DNA of 64,000 nucleotides, taken from positions 650,245,387 to 650,309,386 of the forward strand of contig NC_058519.1 in the NCBI RefSeq assembly GCF_904849725.1, given 5' to 3'. The position numbers were made by a program, and so were the translations under genes. This DNA is from Hordeum vulgare subsp. vulgare. Lineage: Eukaryota > Streptophyta > Magnoliopsida > Poales > Poaceae. This document shows, in pieces, positions 23,353 to 34,245 of the stretch. The notes under the pieces were generated by a model. That model was given only the letters and a program-made list of their open reading frames with translations, did no database searches and was not told where the DNA came from. How positions within the stretch are numbered: the stretch's first letter is position 1; every line of letters begins with the position of its first letter.

Positions 23353-25181
23353 TGTTGGGGAACGTCGCATGGGAAACAAAATTTTTCCTACGCGCACGAA
23401 GACCTATCATGGTGATGTCCATCTACGAGAGGGGATGAATGATCTACGTACCCTTGTAGACCGTACAGCAGAAGCGTTAGAGAACGCGGTTGATGTAGTG
23501 GAACGTCCTCACGTCCCTCGATCCGCCCCGCGAACAATCCCGCGATCAGTCCCACGATCTAGTACCGAACGGACGGCACCTCCGCGTTCAGCACACGTAC
23601 AGCTCGACGATGATCTTGGCCTTCTTGATCCAGCAAGAGAGATAGAGAGGTAGAAGAGTTCTCCGGCAGCGTGACGGCCCTCCGGAGGTTGGTGATGACT
23701 TTGTCTCAGCAGGGCTCCGCCCGAGCTCCGCAGAAACGCTATCTAGAGGAAAAACCGTGGAGGTATGTGGTCGGGCTGCCGTGGAAAAGTCATCTCAAAT
23801 CAGCCCTAAAACCTCCGTATATATAGGTGGGAGGGAGGGGGCCTTGCCTTGGGGTCCAAGGACCCTCAAGGGGGTCGGCCGAGCCAAGGGGGAGGACTCT
23901 CCCCCCCAAACCGAGTTGGACTAGGTTTGGTGGGAGGGAGTCCCCCTTCCTTCCCACCTCCTCCCTTTTTTTTTTCTTTCTCTCTTGATTTTCTTCTCCT
24001 TGGCGCATAGGGCACTTCTGGGCTGTCCCACCAGCCCACTAAGGGCTGGAGTGTCTCCCCCAAAGCCTATGGGCTTCCCCGGGGTGGGTTGCCCCCCCCC
24101 CCCCCCGGTGAACTCCCGGAACCCATTCGTCATTCCCGGTACATTCCCGGTAACTCCGAAAACCTTCCGGTAATCAAATGAGGTCATCCTATATATCAAT
24201 CTTCGTTTCCGGACCATTCCGGAAACCCTCGTGACGTCCGAGATCTCATCCGGGACTCCGAACAACATTCGGTAACCAACCATATAACTCAAATACGCAT
24301 AAAACAACGTCGAACCTTAAGTGTGCAGACCCTGCGGGTTCGAGAACTATGTAGACATGACCCGAGAGACTCCTCGGTCAATATCCAATAGAGGGACCTG
24401 GATGCCCATATTGGATCCTACATATTCTACGAAGATCTTATCGTTTGAACCTCAGTGCCAAGGATTCGTATAATCCCGTATATCATTCCCTTTGTCCTTC
24501 GGTATGTTACTTACCCGAGATTCGATCGTTAGTATCCGCATACCTATTTCAATCTCGTTTACCGGCAAGTCTCTTTACTCGTTCCGTAATACAAGATCCC
24601 GCAACTTACACTAAGTTACATTGCTTGCAAGGCTTGTGTGTGATGTTGTATTACCGAGTGGGCCCCGAGATACCTCTCCGTCACACGGAGTGACAAATCC
24701 CAGTCTTGATCCATACTAACTCAACTAACACCTTCGGAGATACCTGTAGAGCATCTTTATAGTCACCCAGTTACGTTGCGACATTTGATACACAAAAAGC
24801 ATTCTTCCGGTGTCAGTGAGTTATATGATCTCATGGTCATAGGAATAAATACTTGACACGCAGAAAACAGTAGCAACAAAATGACACGATCAACATGCTA
24901 CGTCTATTAGTTTGGGTCTAGTCCATCACGTGATTCTCCCAATGACGTGATCCAGTTATCAAGCAACAACACCTTGTTCATAATCAGAAGACACTGACTA
25001 TCATTGATCAACTGGCTAGCCAACTAGAGGCATGCTAGGGACGGTGTTTTGTCTATGTATCCACACATGTAAATGAGTCTTCATTCAATACAATTATAGC
25101 ATGGATAATAAACTATTATCTTGATACAGGAATTATAATAATAACTATATTTATTATTGCCTCTAGGGCATAACTCCAACA
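23353..25181 (-). repeat. 3' LTR of element B
   Basis: It is 1829 bp. The plus strand begins TGTTGGGGAACG and ends ctccaaca. The polypurine tract is at 25182-25196 (read on minus as gtgcaagtgggagac). It contains a run of 15 C at 24092-24106. Confidence 0.92.
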
Positions 25182-25205
25182 GTCTCCCACTTGCACTAGA
25201 GTGAA

Positions 25206-28200
25206 TTACATTGTAATAAATCTAACACCCACACAGTTCTGGTGTCGATCATGTTTTGGCCGTGGAAGAGGTTTAGTCAGCGGGTCTGCTACATTCAGAT
25301 CCGTGTGCACCTTGCATATATTTACGTCCTCTTCCTCGACGTAGTCGCGGATGAGGTTGAAGCATCGTTTGATGTGTCTGGTCTTCTTGTGAAAACGTGG
25401 TTCCTTTGCTAAGGCAATGTCACCCGTGTTGTCACAGAACAAGGTTATAGGATCCAGTGCACTTGGCACCACTCCAAGATCCGTCATGAACTGCTTCATC
25501 CAGACACCCTCCTTAGCCGCCTCCAAGGCAGCCATGTACTCCGCTTCACATGTAGAATCTGTTACGACGCTTTGCTTGGAACTGCACCAGCTTACTGCAC
25601 CCCCATTAAGAATAAATACGTATCCGGTTTGCGACTTAGAGTCGTCCGGATCTGTGTCAAAGCTTGCATCGACGTAACCTTTTACGGCGAGCTCTTCGTC
25701 ACCTCCATACACGAGAAACATCTCCTTAGTCCTTTTCAGGTACTTCAGGATATTCTTGACCGATGTCCAGTGATCCACTCCTGGATTACTCTGGAACCTA
25801 CCTGCCATACTTTTGGCCAGGCTAATATCCGGTCTAGTGCACAGCATCGCATACATGATAGAACCTATGGCTGAAGCATAGGGGATGGAGCGCATATGCT
25901 CTCTATCTTCATCAGTTGCTGGGCACTGAGTCTTACTCAATCTCGTACCTTGTAAAACTGGCAAGAACCCCTTCTTGGACTGTTCCATTTTGAACCTCTT
26001 CAAAACTTTATCAAGGTATGTGCTTTGTGAAAGTCCTATCAGGCGTTTTGATCTATCCCTATAGATCTTAATGCCTAAAATGTAAGCAGCTTCTCCTAGG
26101 TCCTTCATAGAGAAACTTTTATTCAAGTAACCTTTTATGCTCTCCAAAAGCTCTACGTTGTTTCCAATCAGTAATATGTCATCAACATATAATATTAGAA
26201 ATGCCACAGAGCTCCCACTCACTTTCTTGTAAATACAAGATTCTCCAACCACTTGTATAAACCCAAATGCTTTGATCACCTCATCAAAGCGTTTGTTCCA
26301 ACTTCGAGATGCTTGCACCAGTCCATAAATGGATCGCTGGAGCTTGCACACCTTGTCAGCATTTTTAGGATCGACAAAACCTTCGGGTTGCATCATATAC
26401 AACTCTTCCTTAAGGAAACCGTTAAGGAACGCCGTTTTGACATCCATCTGCCAGATTTCATAATCGAAAAATGCAGCTATTGCTAACATGATTCTAACGG
26501 ACTTAAGCATCGCTACAGGTGAGAAAGTCTCATCGTAGTCAACTCCTGGAACTTGTGAAAAACCCTTTGCCACAAGTAGAGCTTTATAAACGGTCACATT
26601 ACCGTCAGCGTCCGTCTTCTTCTTAAAGATCCATTTATTCTGAATAGCCTTGCGGCCCTCAGGTAGTATCTCCAAAGTCCATACTTTGTTCTCATACATG
26701 GATCCTATCTCGGATTTCATGGCTTCTAGCCATTTGTTGGAATCTGGGCCCACCATTGCTTCTTCATAATTTGCAGGTTCATTGTTGTCTAACAACATGA
26801 TTGATAAGACGGGATTACCGTACCACTCTGGAGCAGCGCGTGATCTCGTCGACCTGCGTGGTTCAACAGAAACTTGAACTGGAGTTTCATGATCATCATC
26901 ATTAACTTCCTCCTCAACCGGCGTCGCAACGACAGAGGTTTCCCCTTGCCCTGCGCCACCATCCAGAGGGATGAGAGGTTCGACAACCTCGTCAAGTCCT
27001 ATCTTCCTCCCACTCAATTCTCTCGAGAGAAACTCCTTCTCGAGAAAAGCTCCGTTTTTAGCAACAAACACTTTACCCTCGGATTTGAGATAGAAGGTGT
27101 ACCCAACTGTCTCTTTTGGGTAACCTATGAAGACGCACCTTTCCGCTTTGGGTTCCAGCTTTTCAGGCTGAAGCTTTTTGACATAAGCATCACATCCCCA
27201 AACTTTAAGAAACGACAACTTTGGCCTTTTGCCATACCACAGTTCGTATGGTGTCGTCTCAACGGATTTTGATGGTGCCCTATTTAAAGTGAATGCAGCT
27301 GTTTCTAATGCATAACCCCAAAATGATAACGGCAAATCAGTAAGAGACATCATAGATCGCACCATCTCTAACAAAGTACGATTACGACGTTCGGACACAC
27401 CATTACGCTGTGGTGTTCCAGGCGGTGTTAACTGCGAAACAATTCCACATTGTCTTAAGTGAGCACCAAACTCGAAACTCAGATATTCACCCCCACGATC
27501 AGACCGTAGGAACTTGATCTTCTTGTTACGATGATTTTCCACTTCACTCTGAAATTGCTTGAACTTTTCAAATGTTTCAGACTTGTGCTTCATCAAGTAG
27601 ACATAACCATATCTACTTAAATCGTCAGTGAAGGTGAGAAAATAACGATATCCGCCGCGTGCCTCTACGCTCATTGGACCACACACATCGGTATGTATGA
27701 TTTCCAACAAGTCACTTGCACGCTCCATTGTTCCGGAGAATGGAGTCTTAGTCATCTTGCCCATGAGGCATGGTTCGCACGTGTCAAGTGAATCAAAGTC
27801 AAGTGACTCCAAAAGTCCATCAGCATGGAGTTTCTTCATGCGCTTTACACCAATATGACCCAAGCGGCAGTGCCACAAAAATATGGCGCTATCATTGTTA
27901 ACTCTAACTCTTTTGGTCTCAATGTTATGTATATGCGTATCGCTATCAAGATTCAATATGAACAATCCTCTCACATTAGGTGCATGACCATAAAAGATGT
28001 TACTCATAGAAATAGAACAACCATTATTCTCAGACTTAAAAGAGTAACCGTCTCGCAATAAACAAGATCCAGATATAATGTTCATGCTCAACGCAGGCAC
28101 TAAATAACAATGATTTAAGTTCATCACTAATCCCGATGGTAGCTGAAGTGACACTGTGCCGACGGCGATTGCATCAACCTTGGAACCATTTCCCACGCGC

Positions 28201-29186
28201 ATCGTCACTTCGTCTTTCGCCAGCCTTCGTCTATTCCGCAGTTCCTGCTTCGAGTTGCAAATGTGAGCAACAGAACCGGTATCGAATACCCAGGCACTAC
28301 TACGAGAGCCGGTTAAGTACACATCAATAACATGTATATCAAATATACCTGATTTTTCTTTGCCCGCCTTCTTATCTGCCAGATACTTGGGGCAATTGCG
28401 CTTCCAGTGACCCATACCCTTGCAATAGAAGCACTCTGTTTCAGGCTTAGGTCCAGCCTTGGGTTTCTTCCGCGGATTGGCAACAGGCTTGCCGCTCTTC
28501 TTCGAATTGACCTTCTTGCCTTTGCCGTTTCTCTTGAAACTAGTGGTCTTGCTCACCATCAACACTTGATGCTCTTTACGGAGTTCAGACTCTGCGACTT
28601 TCAGCATCGCAAACAACTCGCCGGGAGACTTGTTCATCCCTTGCATGTTGTAGTTCAACACAAAGCCTTTATAGCTTGGCGGCAGTGATTGAAGGATTCT
28701 GTCAGTGATAGCTTCTTGCGGGAGTTCAATCCCCAGCTCAGCTAGACGGTTTGAGTACCCAGACATTTTGAGCACATGTTCACTGACAGACGAGTTTTCC
28801 TCCATCTTGCAAGCATAGAATTTATCGGAGGTCTCATACCTCTCGATCCGGGCATTCTTCTGAAAGATAAACTCCAACTCCTGGAACATCTCAAATGCTC
28901 CATGACGCTCAAAGCGACGTTGAAGTCCCGGTTCTAAGCCATACAAGACTGCACATTGAACTATTGAGTAGTCCTCCTTACGTGCTAACCAAGCGTTCTT
29001 AACATCCTGATCAGCCGTAGCGGGTGGTTCATCTCCTAGCGCAGCATTAAGGACATAATCCTTCTTCCCAGCTTGTAAGATTAGCTTAAGATTACGAGCC
29101 CAGTATACAAAGTTGCTTCCATCATCTTTCAACTTAGCTTTCTCTAGGAACGTATTAAAATTCAGGATGACTGTCGCCTGAGCCAT
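25206..29186 (-). CDS. BARE-type gag-pol polyprotein, 1326 aa, uninterrupted
   Basis: This single open frame encodes the Copia polyprotein that is cut into capsid, protease, integrase, reverse transcriptase and RNase H inside the virus-like particle. Landmarks by residue: gag 1-250; CCHC knuckle 252-265 (CFYCKGMGHWKRNC); protease FDTGS 301-305; integrase zinc site H439/H444 with C470/C473; integrase core D500, D563, E599 with the 35-residue spacing; RT Asp at 915 and YVDD at 1000-1003; RNase H D1173 and E1214/E1216. The length equals the full frame of element D. Two conserved spots are odd: Leu at about 870 in YKA(L)LVAKGF, where D and other Copia elements have Arg, and Asp at about 1256 in DNTG(D)IALAKE, where D has Ala. 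So the frame is open but activity is not certain. Confidence 0.93.
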   Translation of the reverse strand: MAQATVILNFNTFLEKAKLKDDGSNFVYWARNLKLILQAGKKDYVLNAALGDEPPATADQDVKNAWLARKEDYSIVQCAVLYGLEPGLQRRFERHGAFEMFQELEFIFQKNARIERYETSDKFYACKMEENSSVSEHVLKMSGYSNRLAELGIELPQEAITDRILQSLPPSYKGFVLNYNMQGMNKSPGELFAMLKVAESELRKEHQVLMVSKTTSFKRNGKGKKVNSKKSGKPVANPRKKPKAGPKPETECFYCKGMGHWKRNCPKYLADKKAGKEKSGIFDIHVIDVYLTGSRSSAWVFDTGSVAHICNSKQELRNRRRLAKDEVTMRVGNGSKVDAIAVGTVSLQLPSGLVMNLNHCYLVPALSMNIISGSCLLRDGYSFKSENNGCSISMSNIFYGHAPNVRGLFILNLDSDTHIHNIETKRVRVNNDSAIFLWHCRLGHIGVKRMKKLHADGLLESLDFDSLDTCEPCLMGKMTKTPFSGTMERASDLLEIIHTDVCGPMSVEARGGYRYFLTFTDDLSRYGYVYLMKHKSETFEKFKQFQSEVENHRNKKIKFLRSDRGGEYLSFEFGAHLRQCGIVSQLTPPGTPQRNGVSERRNRTLLEMVRSMMSLTDLPLSFWGYALETAAFTLNRAPSKSVETTPYELWYGKRPKLSFLKVWGCDAYVKKLQPEKLEPKAERCVFIGYPKETVGYTFYLKSEGKVFVAKNGAFLEKEFLSRELSGRKIGLDEVVEPLIPLDGGAGQGETSVVATPVEEEVNDDDHETPVQVSVEPRRSTRSRAAPEWYGNPVLSIMLLDNNEPANYEEAMVGPDSNKWLEAMKSEIGSMYENKVWTLEILPEGRKAIQNKWIFKKKTDADGNVTVYKALLVAKGFSQVPGVDYDETFSPVAMLKSVRIMLAIAAFFDYEIWQMDVKTAFLNGFLKEELYMMQPEGFVDPKNADKVCKLQRSIYGLVQASRSWNKRFDEVIKAFGFIQVVGESCIYKKVSGSSVAFLILYVDDILLIGNNVELLESIKGYLNKSFSMKDLGEAAYILGIKIYRDRSKRLIGLSQSTYLDKVLKRFKMEQSKKGFLPVLQGTRLSKTQCPATDEDREHMRSIPYASAIGSIMYAMLCTRPDISLAKSMAGRFQSNPGVDHWTSVKNILKYLKRTKEMFLVYGGDEELAVKGYVDASFDTDPDDSKSQTGYVFILNGGAVSWCSSKQSVVTDSTCEAEYMAALEAAKEGVWMKQFMTDLGVVPSALDPITLFCDNTGDIALAKEPRFHKKTRHIKRCFNLIRDYVEEEDVNICKVHTDLNVADPLTKPLPRPKHDRHQNCVGVRFITM

Positions 29187-30424
29187 GATCTACAACACAA
29201 ATATATGCAAAGTGGACTTAGACTATGTTCAAGATAATTAGAGTTCAACTTAATCAAATTATATGCTAAACTCCCACTCAAAAAGTACGTCTCTCTAGTC
29301 ATTTGAGTGGTTCATGATCCACTTACACTATCCCAAGTCCGATCATCACGTGAGTTGAGTATAGTTTCAGTGGTAAGCATCCCTATGCTAATCATATCAA
29401 CTATATGATTCATGATCGACCTTTCGGTCTCTTGTGTTCCGAGGCCATGTCTGCACATGCTAGGCTCGTCAAGCTTAACCCGAGTGTTCCGCGTGCGCAA
29501 CTGTTTTGCACCCGTTGTATGTGAACGTTGAGTCTATCACACCCGATCATCACGTGGTGTCTCGAAACGACGAACTGTAGCAACGGTGCACAGTCAGGGA
29601 GAACACAATTTCGTCTTGAAATTTTAGTGAGAGATCACCTCATAATGCTACCGTTGATCTAAGCAAAATAAGGTGCATAAAAGGATTAACATCACATGCA
29701 ATTCATAAGTGACATGATATGGCCATCATCACGTGCTTCTTGATCTCCATCACCAAAGCACCAGCACGATCTTCTTGTCACCGGCGCCACACCATGATCA
29801 TCCATCAATGTGTTGCCATCGGGGTTGTCGTGCTACTTATGCTATTACTACTAAAGCTACATCCTAGCAAAATAGTAAACGCATCTGCAAGCACAAACGT
29901 TAGTATAAAGACAACCCTATGGCTCCTGCCGGTTGCCGTACCATCGACGTGCAAGTCGATATTTCTATTACAACATGATCATCTCATACATCCAATATAT
30001 CACATCACATCGTTGGCCATATCACATCACAATCATACCCTGCAAAAACAAGTTAGACGTCCTCTAATTTTGTTGTTGCATGTTTTACGTGGTGACCAAG
30101 GGTATCTAGTAGGATCGCATCTTACTTACGCAAACACCACAACGGAGATATATGAGTTGCTATTTAACCTCATACAAGGACCTCCTCGGTCAAATCCGAT
30201 TCAACTAAAGTTGGAGAAACCGTCACTTGCCAGTCATCTTTGAGCAAAGGGGGTTACTCGTAACGATGAAACCAGTCTCTCGTAAGCGTACGAGTAATGT
30301 CGATCCAAGCCGCTTCAATCCAACAATACCGCGGAATCAAGAAAAGACTAAGGAGGGCAGCAAAACGCACATCACCGCCCACAAAAACTTTTGTGTTCTA
30401 CTCGAGAAGACATCTACGCATGAA
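29187..30424 (-). other. Leader of element B
   Basis: This is the untranslated region of about 1.24 kb between primer binding site and gag ATG, homologous to those of A and D. Short ORFs in it are not convincing. Confidence 0.7.
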
Positions 30425-30441
30425 CCTAGCTCATGATGCCA
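30425..30441 (-). promoter_or_regulatory. Primer binding site of element B
   Basis: On the minus strand it reads tggcatcatgagctagg, one base after the LTR end at 30443. Confidence 0.6.
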
Positions 30442-30442
30442 C

Positions 30443-32266
30443 TGTTGGGGAACGTCGCATGGGAAACAAAAAATTTCCTACGCGCACGAAGACCTATCAT
30501 GGTGATGTCCATCTACGAGAGGGGATGAATGATCTACGTACCCTTGTAGACCGTACAGCAGAAGCGTTAGAGAACGCGGTTGATGTAGTGGAACATCCTC
30601 ACGTCCCTCGATCCGCCCCGCGAACAATCCCGCGATCAGTCCCACGATCTAGTACCGAACGGACGGCACCTCCGCGTTCAGCACACGTACAGCTCGACGA
30701 TGATCTCGGCCTTCTTGATCCAGCAAGAGAGACGGAGAGGTAGAAGAGTTCTCCGGTAGCGTGACGGCGCTCCGGAGGTTGGTGATGACCTTGTCTCAGC
30801 AGGGCTCCGCCCGAGCTCCGCAGAAACGCGATCTAGAGGAAAAACCGTGGAGGTATGTGGTCGGGCTGCCGTGGAAAAGTCGTCTCAAATCAGCCCTAAA
30901 ACCTCCGTATATATAGGTGGGAGGGAGGGTCCTTGCCTTGGGGTCCAAGGACCCTCAAGGTGGTCGGCCGAGCCAAGGGGGAGGACTCTCCCCCCCAAAC
31001 CGAGTTGGACTAGTTTTGGTGGGAGGGAGTCCCCCTTCCTTCCCACCTCCTCCCTTTTTTTTTCTTTCTCTCTTAATTTTCTTCTCCTTAGCGCATAGGG
31101 CACTTCTGGGCTGTCCCACCAGCCCACTAAGGGCTGGTGTGTCTCCCCCAAATCCTATGGGCTTCCCCGGGGTGGGTTGCCCCCCCCCCCCCGGTGAACT
31201 CCCGGAACCCATTCGTCATTCCCGGTACATTCCCGGTAACTCCGAAAACCTTCCGGTAATCAAATGAGGTCATCCTATATATCAATCTTCGTTTCCGGAC
31301 CATTCCGGAAACCCTCGTGACGTCCGAGATCTCATCCGGGACTCCGAACAACATTCGGTAACCAACCATATAACTCAAATACGCATAAAACAACGTCGAA
31401 CCTTAAGTGTGCAGACCCTGCGGGTTCGAGAACTATGTAGACATGACCCGAGAGACTCCTCGGTCAATATCCAATAGCGGGACCTGGATGCCCATATTGG
31501 ATCCTACATATTCTACGAAGATCTTATCGTTTGAACCTCAGTGCCAAGGATTCGTATAATCCCGTATATCATTCCCTTTGTCCTTCGTATGTTACTTACC
31601 CGAGATTCGATCGTCAGTATCCGCATACCTATTTCAATCTCGTTTACCGGCAAGTCTCTTTACTCGTTCCGTAATACAAGATCCTGCAACTTACACTAAG
31701 TTACATTGCTTGCAAGGCTTGTGTGTGATGTTGTATTACCGAGTGGGCCCCGAGATACCTCTCCGTCACACGGAGTGACAAATCCCAGTCTTGATCCATA
31801 CTAACTCAACTAACACCTTCGGAGATACCTGTAGAGCATCTTTATAGTCACCCAGTTACGTTGCGATGTTTGATACACACAAAGCATTCCTCCGGTGTCA
31901 GTGAGTTATATGATCTCATGGTCATAGGAATAAATACTTGACACGCAGAAAACAGTAGCAACAAAATGACACGATCAACATGCTACGTCTATTAGTTTGG
32001 GTCTAGTCCATCACGTGATTCTCCCAATGACGTGATCCAGTTATCAAGCAACAACACCTTGTTCATAATCAGAAGACACTGACTATCATTGATCAACTGG
32101 CTAGCCAACTAGAGGCATGCTAGGGACGGTGTTTTGTCTATGTATCCACACATGTAAATGAGTCTTCATTCAATACAATTGTAGCATGGATAATAAACTA
32201 TTATCTTGATACAGGAATTATAATAATAACTATATTTATTATTGCCTCTAGGGCATAATTCCAACA
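30443..32266 (-). repeat. 5' LTR of element B
   Basis: It is 1824 bp, with a TATA box tatatata at 30908-30915. It ends at the TTTTG target duplication. Confidence 0.92.
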
Positions 32267-32524
32267 TTTTGAAGGCATTACAATTAGATTAATATTGATT
32301 CCATTCTTCCAGAACAACACCAAACCACCACTTTGACCCACACTATCCTTAACTAACATATTTTGCATGCCAAGCCTACACCTAATCCACTCCAACTTCT
32401 TTTTGTCCATCTTAGTTTCCGAGATAAAGAGCACATCGGGGTCCTCCACCTTCTGAAGATCCACAAGGCCATCCACGGCCGGGCCAATCCCCAAACCCCG
32501 ACCGTTCCATGGCACAAGTCTCAT
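32267..32524 (-). pseudogene. LINE ORF2 part 1: endonuclease N-terminus
   Basis: These are the first 86 codons of the LINE ORF2, starting at ATG 32522-32524. They show the N-terminal endonuclease signature: the Asn of VPWNGRGLG and the Glu of FISETKMDKKK. The frame continues directly into the piece at 21621-23352 after removal of BARE B and one copy of its target duplication. The ATG overlaps the ORF1 stop in the four bases ATGA. Confidence 0.85.
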
Positions 32525-33935
32525 TTTGACTCGCAGGACTGTACCGACAGCCCCGCTTCCAAAGATTGAGTTGTGGTCTCTCCCTCCACGGTCATCTTCT
32601 TTTTCTTCATCATTGTGTCCAACAACATAACATCACCTTCCATCTCCAAAACTCTCTTCTTGCCTTCCAACTTCTCCTCCGCATTCTTTTTTAACATCGG
32701 CCTCCCCTGCCGTGAGAACCTCTTAAATTTCTTCCTTGACAACTCTACACCCATCCCCTCCTGTTGTTCTGCACCCCTCAACTCCACCCCCTGATCGACG
32801 TAAAGATTCTCTTGCATGGCAACTTCGTTTTCCTCCAATCCCCTCCCTGCCCCAGGGCCTACCACATGCACCCCCTTCCCGCCACCACGCTGTCCCCACC
32901 TGAGAGCATATCCTGCACATTCTTTCCCTTATTCTCTCCCGCTAAGAAAGACTGTCCCACCACCACATCACTGTGTATATCCATAGCTGTTGTATTCTGT
33001 TGTTTCTTCAAAGCATTGTTGTCCTCCACATCGCCCCCATCACTACTCTGTAACAATTTGCCCTGGTCCTTCTTTCGCCAATTATCACTGTCACTGCCCA
33101 CCCTACTACCACTCCATTTGAGACTGTATCTTCTGTTACTCCCACTGCCCTGACCATCACGCTGTGCCCGACCGCTCTCCCACAACCCTCTAAATGGATC
33201 ACCACCCCCACGTGGTATATATGCCCTCAACCAATTGCCATATTGAGCTTTTTCTCCCTTCGCTAAAGTGATCTGACAGTCACGTTCTATATGGTCAAGT
33301 AAACCACAAGTATAGCAAAAATCAGGGAGAAATTCATACTCAAACCGACACCATCGACCATGCGTTCCTGTCCCCATGTCAGGTATAAAACCCCTTCTCA
33401 GTGGATCATCAATCCTGATACGGACCTTGATACGATGATACTTTCCAATAGCCATGCCATTTTCTCCCACATCAGCAGCCATAAACTTCCCCACCTCTTC
33501 GCCAATAAGTTCGCCCGTGTCACGGTTCATCCCTCCCAGCGGTAGATCAAACACGCGTATCCAAATGGGTATTGAACTGAAACTGTACTCACTTAGGGTC
33601 TTGTCCGGGTCATAATCTTCAAAAACTAATAGGGACTTTGCAAAACTCCATGGTCCCTCAGACAACGCCCTTTTCTTGCCCGATTCCTGGTGAAAAGTGA
33701 ATACAAAAACGTTCTCTCCAAGATCCTTCACCTCTAACCCTTTCATCGGGCACAGTATCCTGCCCAGCGCCGCTTCCATTGCTTCTGCGAAGGCCGGTTT
33801 CTCCGCCATCAGTTTTGCCATGGCTTGGTGTTCCACCATTCCTACCTTTTTTCCATCTGTCCACCCAATCTTCACTTCCTTTTGCTCAGAAACCGACAGC
33901 TTGAGACCCTTCATTCGATCTGCCACCTTCTCCAT
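32521..33935 (-). pseudogene. LINE ORF1 (DUF4283 + CCHC RNA-binding protein), frameshifted
   Basis: This is the nucleic acid-binding protein of the plant L1 element, which coats LINE RNA. The ATG at 33933-33935 is chosen because the further upstream in-frame codon is GTG. It shows a DUF4283-like domain (ENVFVFTFHQESGKKRAL, GPWSFAKSLLVFEDYDPD, IPIWIRVFDLPLG) and a CCHC_4 knuckle (CYTCGLLDHIERDC), then a charged low-complexity tail. The first frame stops at 32859-32861. The tail continues in another frame from about 32871 to TGA at 32521-32523, so one base is gained or lost in the G-run near 32876. The whole is about 470 codons. Confidence 0.8.
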
Positions 33936-34219
33936 GATACCCTCCTGTGACTGTGACAGCACTTGAAACTCCAGATCTAGCAGAAACCGTGTCTTACAAC
34001 CGTGCCCTAGATCAAAACACGGAGGGCCTTTGGTGGAGGATGGTTTGGGGATGAAACAAGGAGAGGAAAGAGCCCTTGACGAGAGGGGGAAACCGCGAGC
34101 ACAAACCCTGGACTGACCGTGAGGATCAAAACCATGTCGCCGGCTACTCCGCGGGGAGACGTTGAAGCGATCGCCCCAGAATCGCGAGAGAAAAAACCAA
34201 TGTCACCCCTCGGACAGAA
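33936..34219 (-). other. LINE 5' untranslated region
   Basis: This GC-rich stretch lies between the proposed 5' end of the LINE (beside the ccgcgtggcttg duplication at 34220) and the ORF1 ATG. No convincing ORF is present. Plant L1 promoters are internal and would lie here. Confidence 0.55.
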
Positions 34220-34245
34220 CCGCGTGGCTTGGTTACATGAGGTTA

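Larger units (their letters stand above)
23353..32266 (-). mobile_element. BARE-type Copia element B with open polyprotein
   Basis: The element is complete on the minus strand: 5' LTR 30443-32266, interior 25182-30442, 3' LTR 23353-25181. The perfect target duplication TTTTG lies at 23348-23352 and 32267-32271. The LTRs are 1824 and 1829 bp, with roughly thirty differences seen by eye (about 1.6 percent), so it is clearly older than element A. It is inserted in the endonuclease part of the LINE ORF2. It is the only copy in the window whose whole gag-pol frame is open. Confidence 0.93.
10807..34231 (-). mobile_element. Full-length L1-type LINE split by two BARE insertions
   Basis: This is a non-LTR retrotransposon on the minus strand with ORF1 (DUF4283 plus CCHC) and ORF2 (endonuclease, reverse transcriptase, zinc-binding region, RNase H). 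It ends in a poly(A), seen as a T-rich run at 10819-10836. The proposed target duplication is ccgcgcggctcg (10807-10818) against ccgcgtggcttg (34220-34231), 10 of 12 matching with both differences C to T. Net length without the BARE copies is about 5861 bp, normal for plant L1. It is inactivated by two stops in ORF2 and one frameshift in ORF1. Confidence 0.85.

Noticed and set aside
21479..23422. One long minus-strand frame of 647 codons as a single protein
   Set aside because: Its first codons and last 60 or so translate BARE LTR sequence on either side; only the middle is LINE ORF2.
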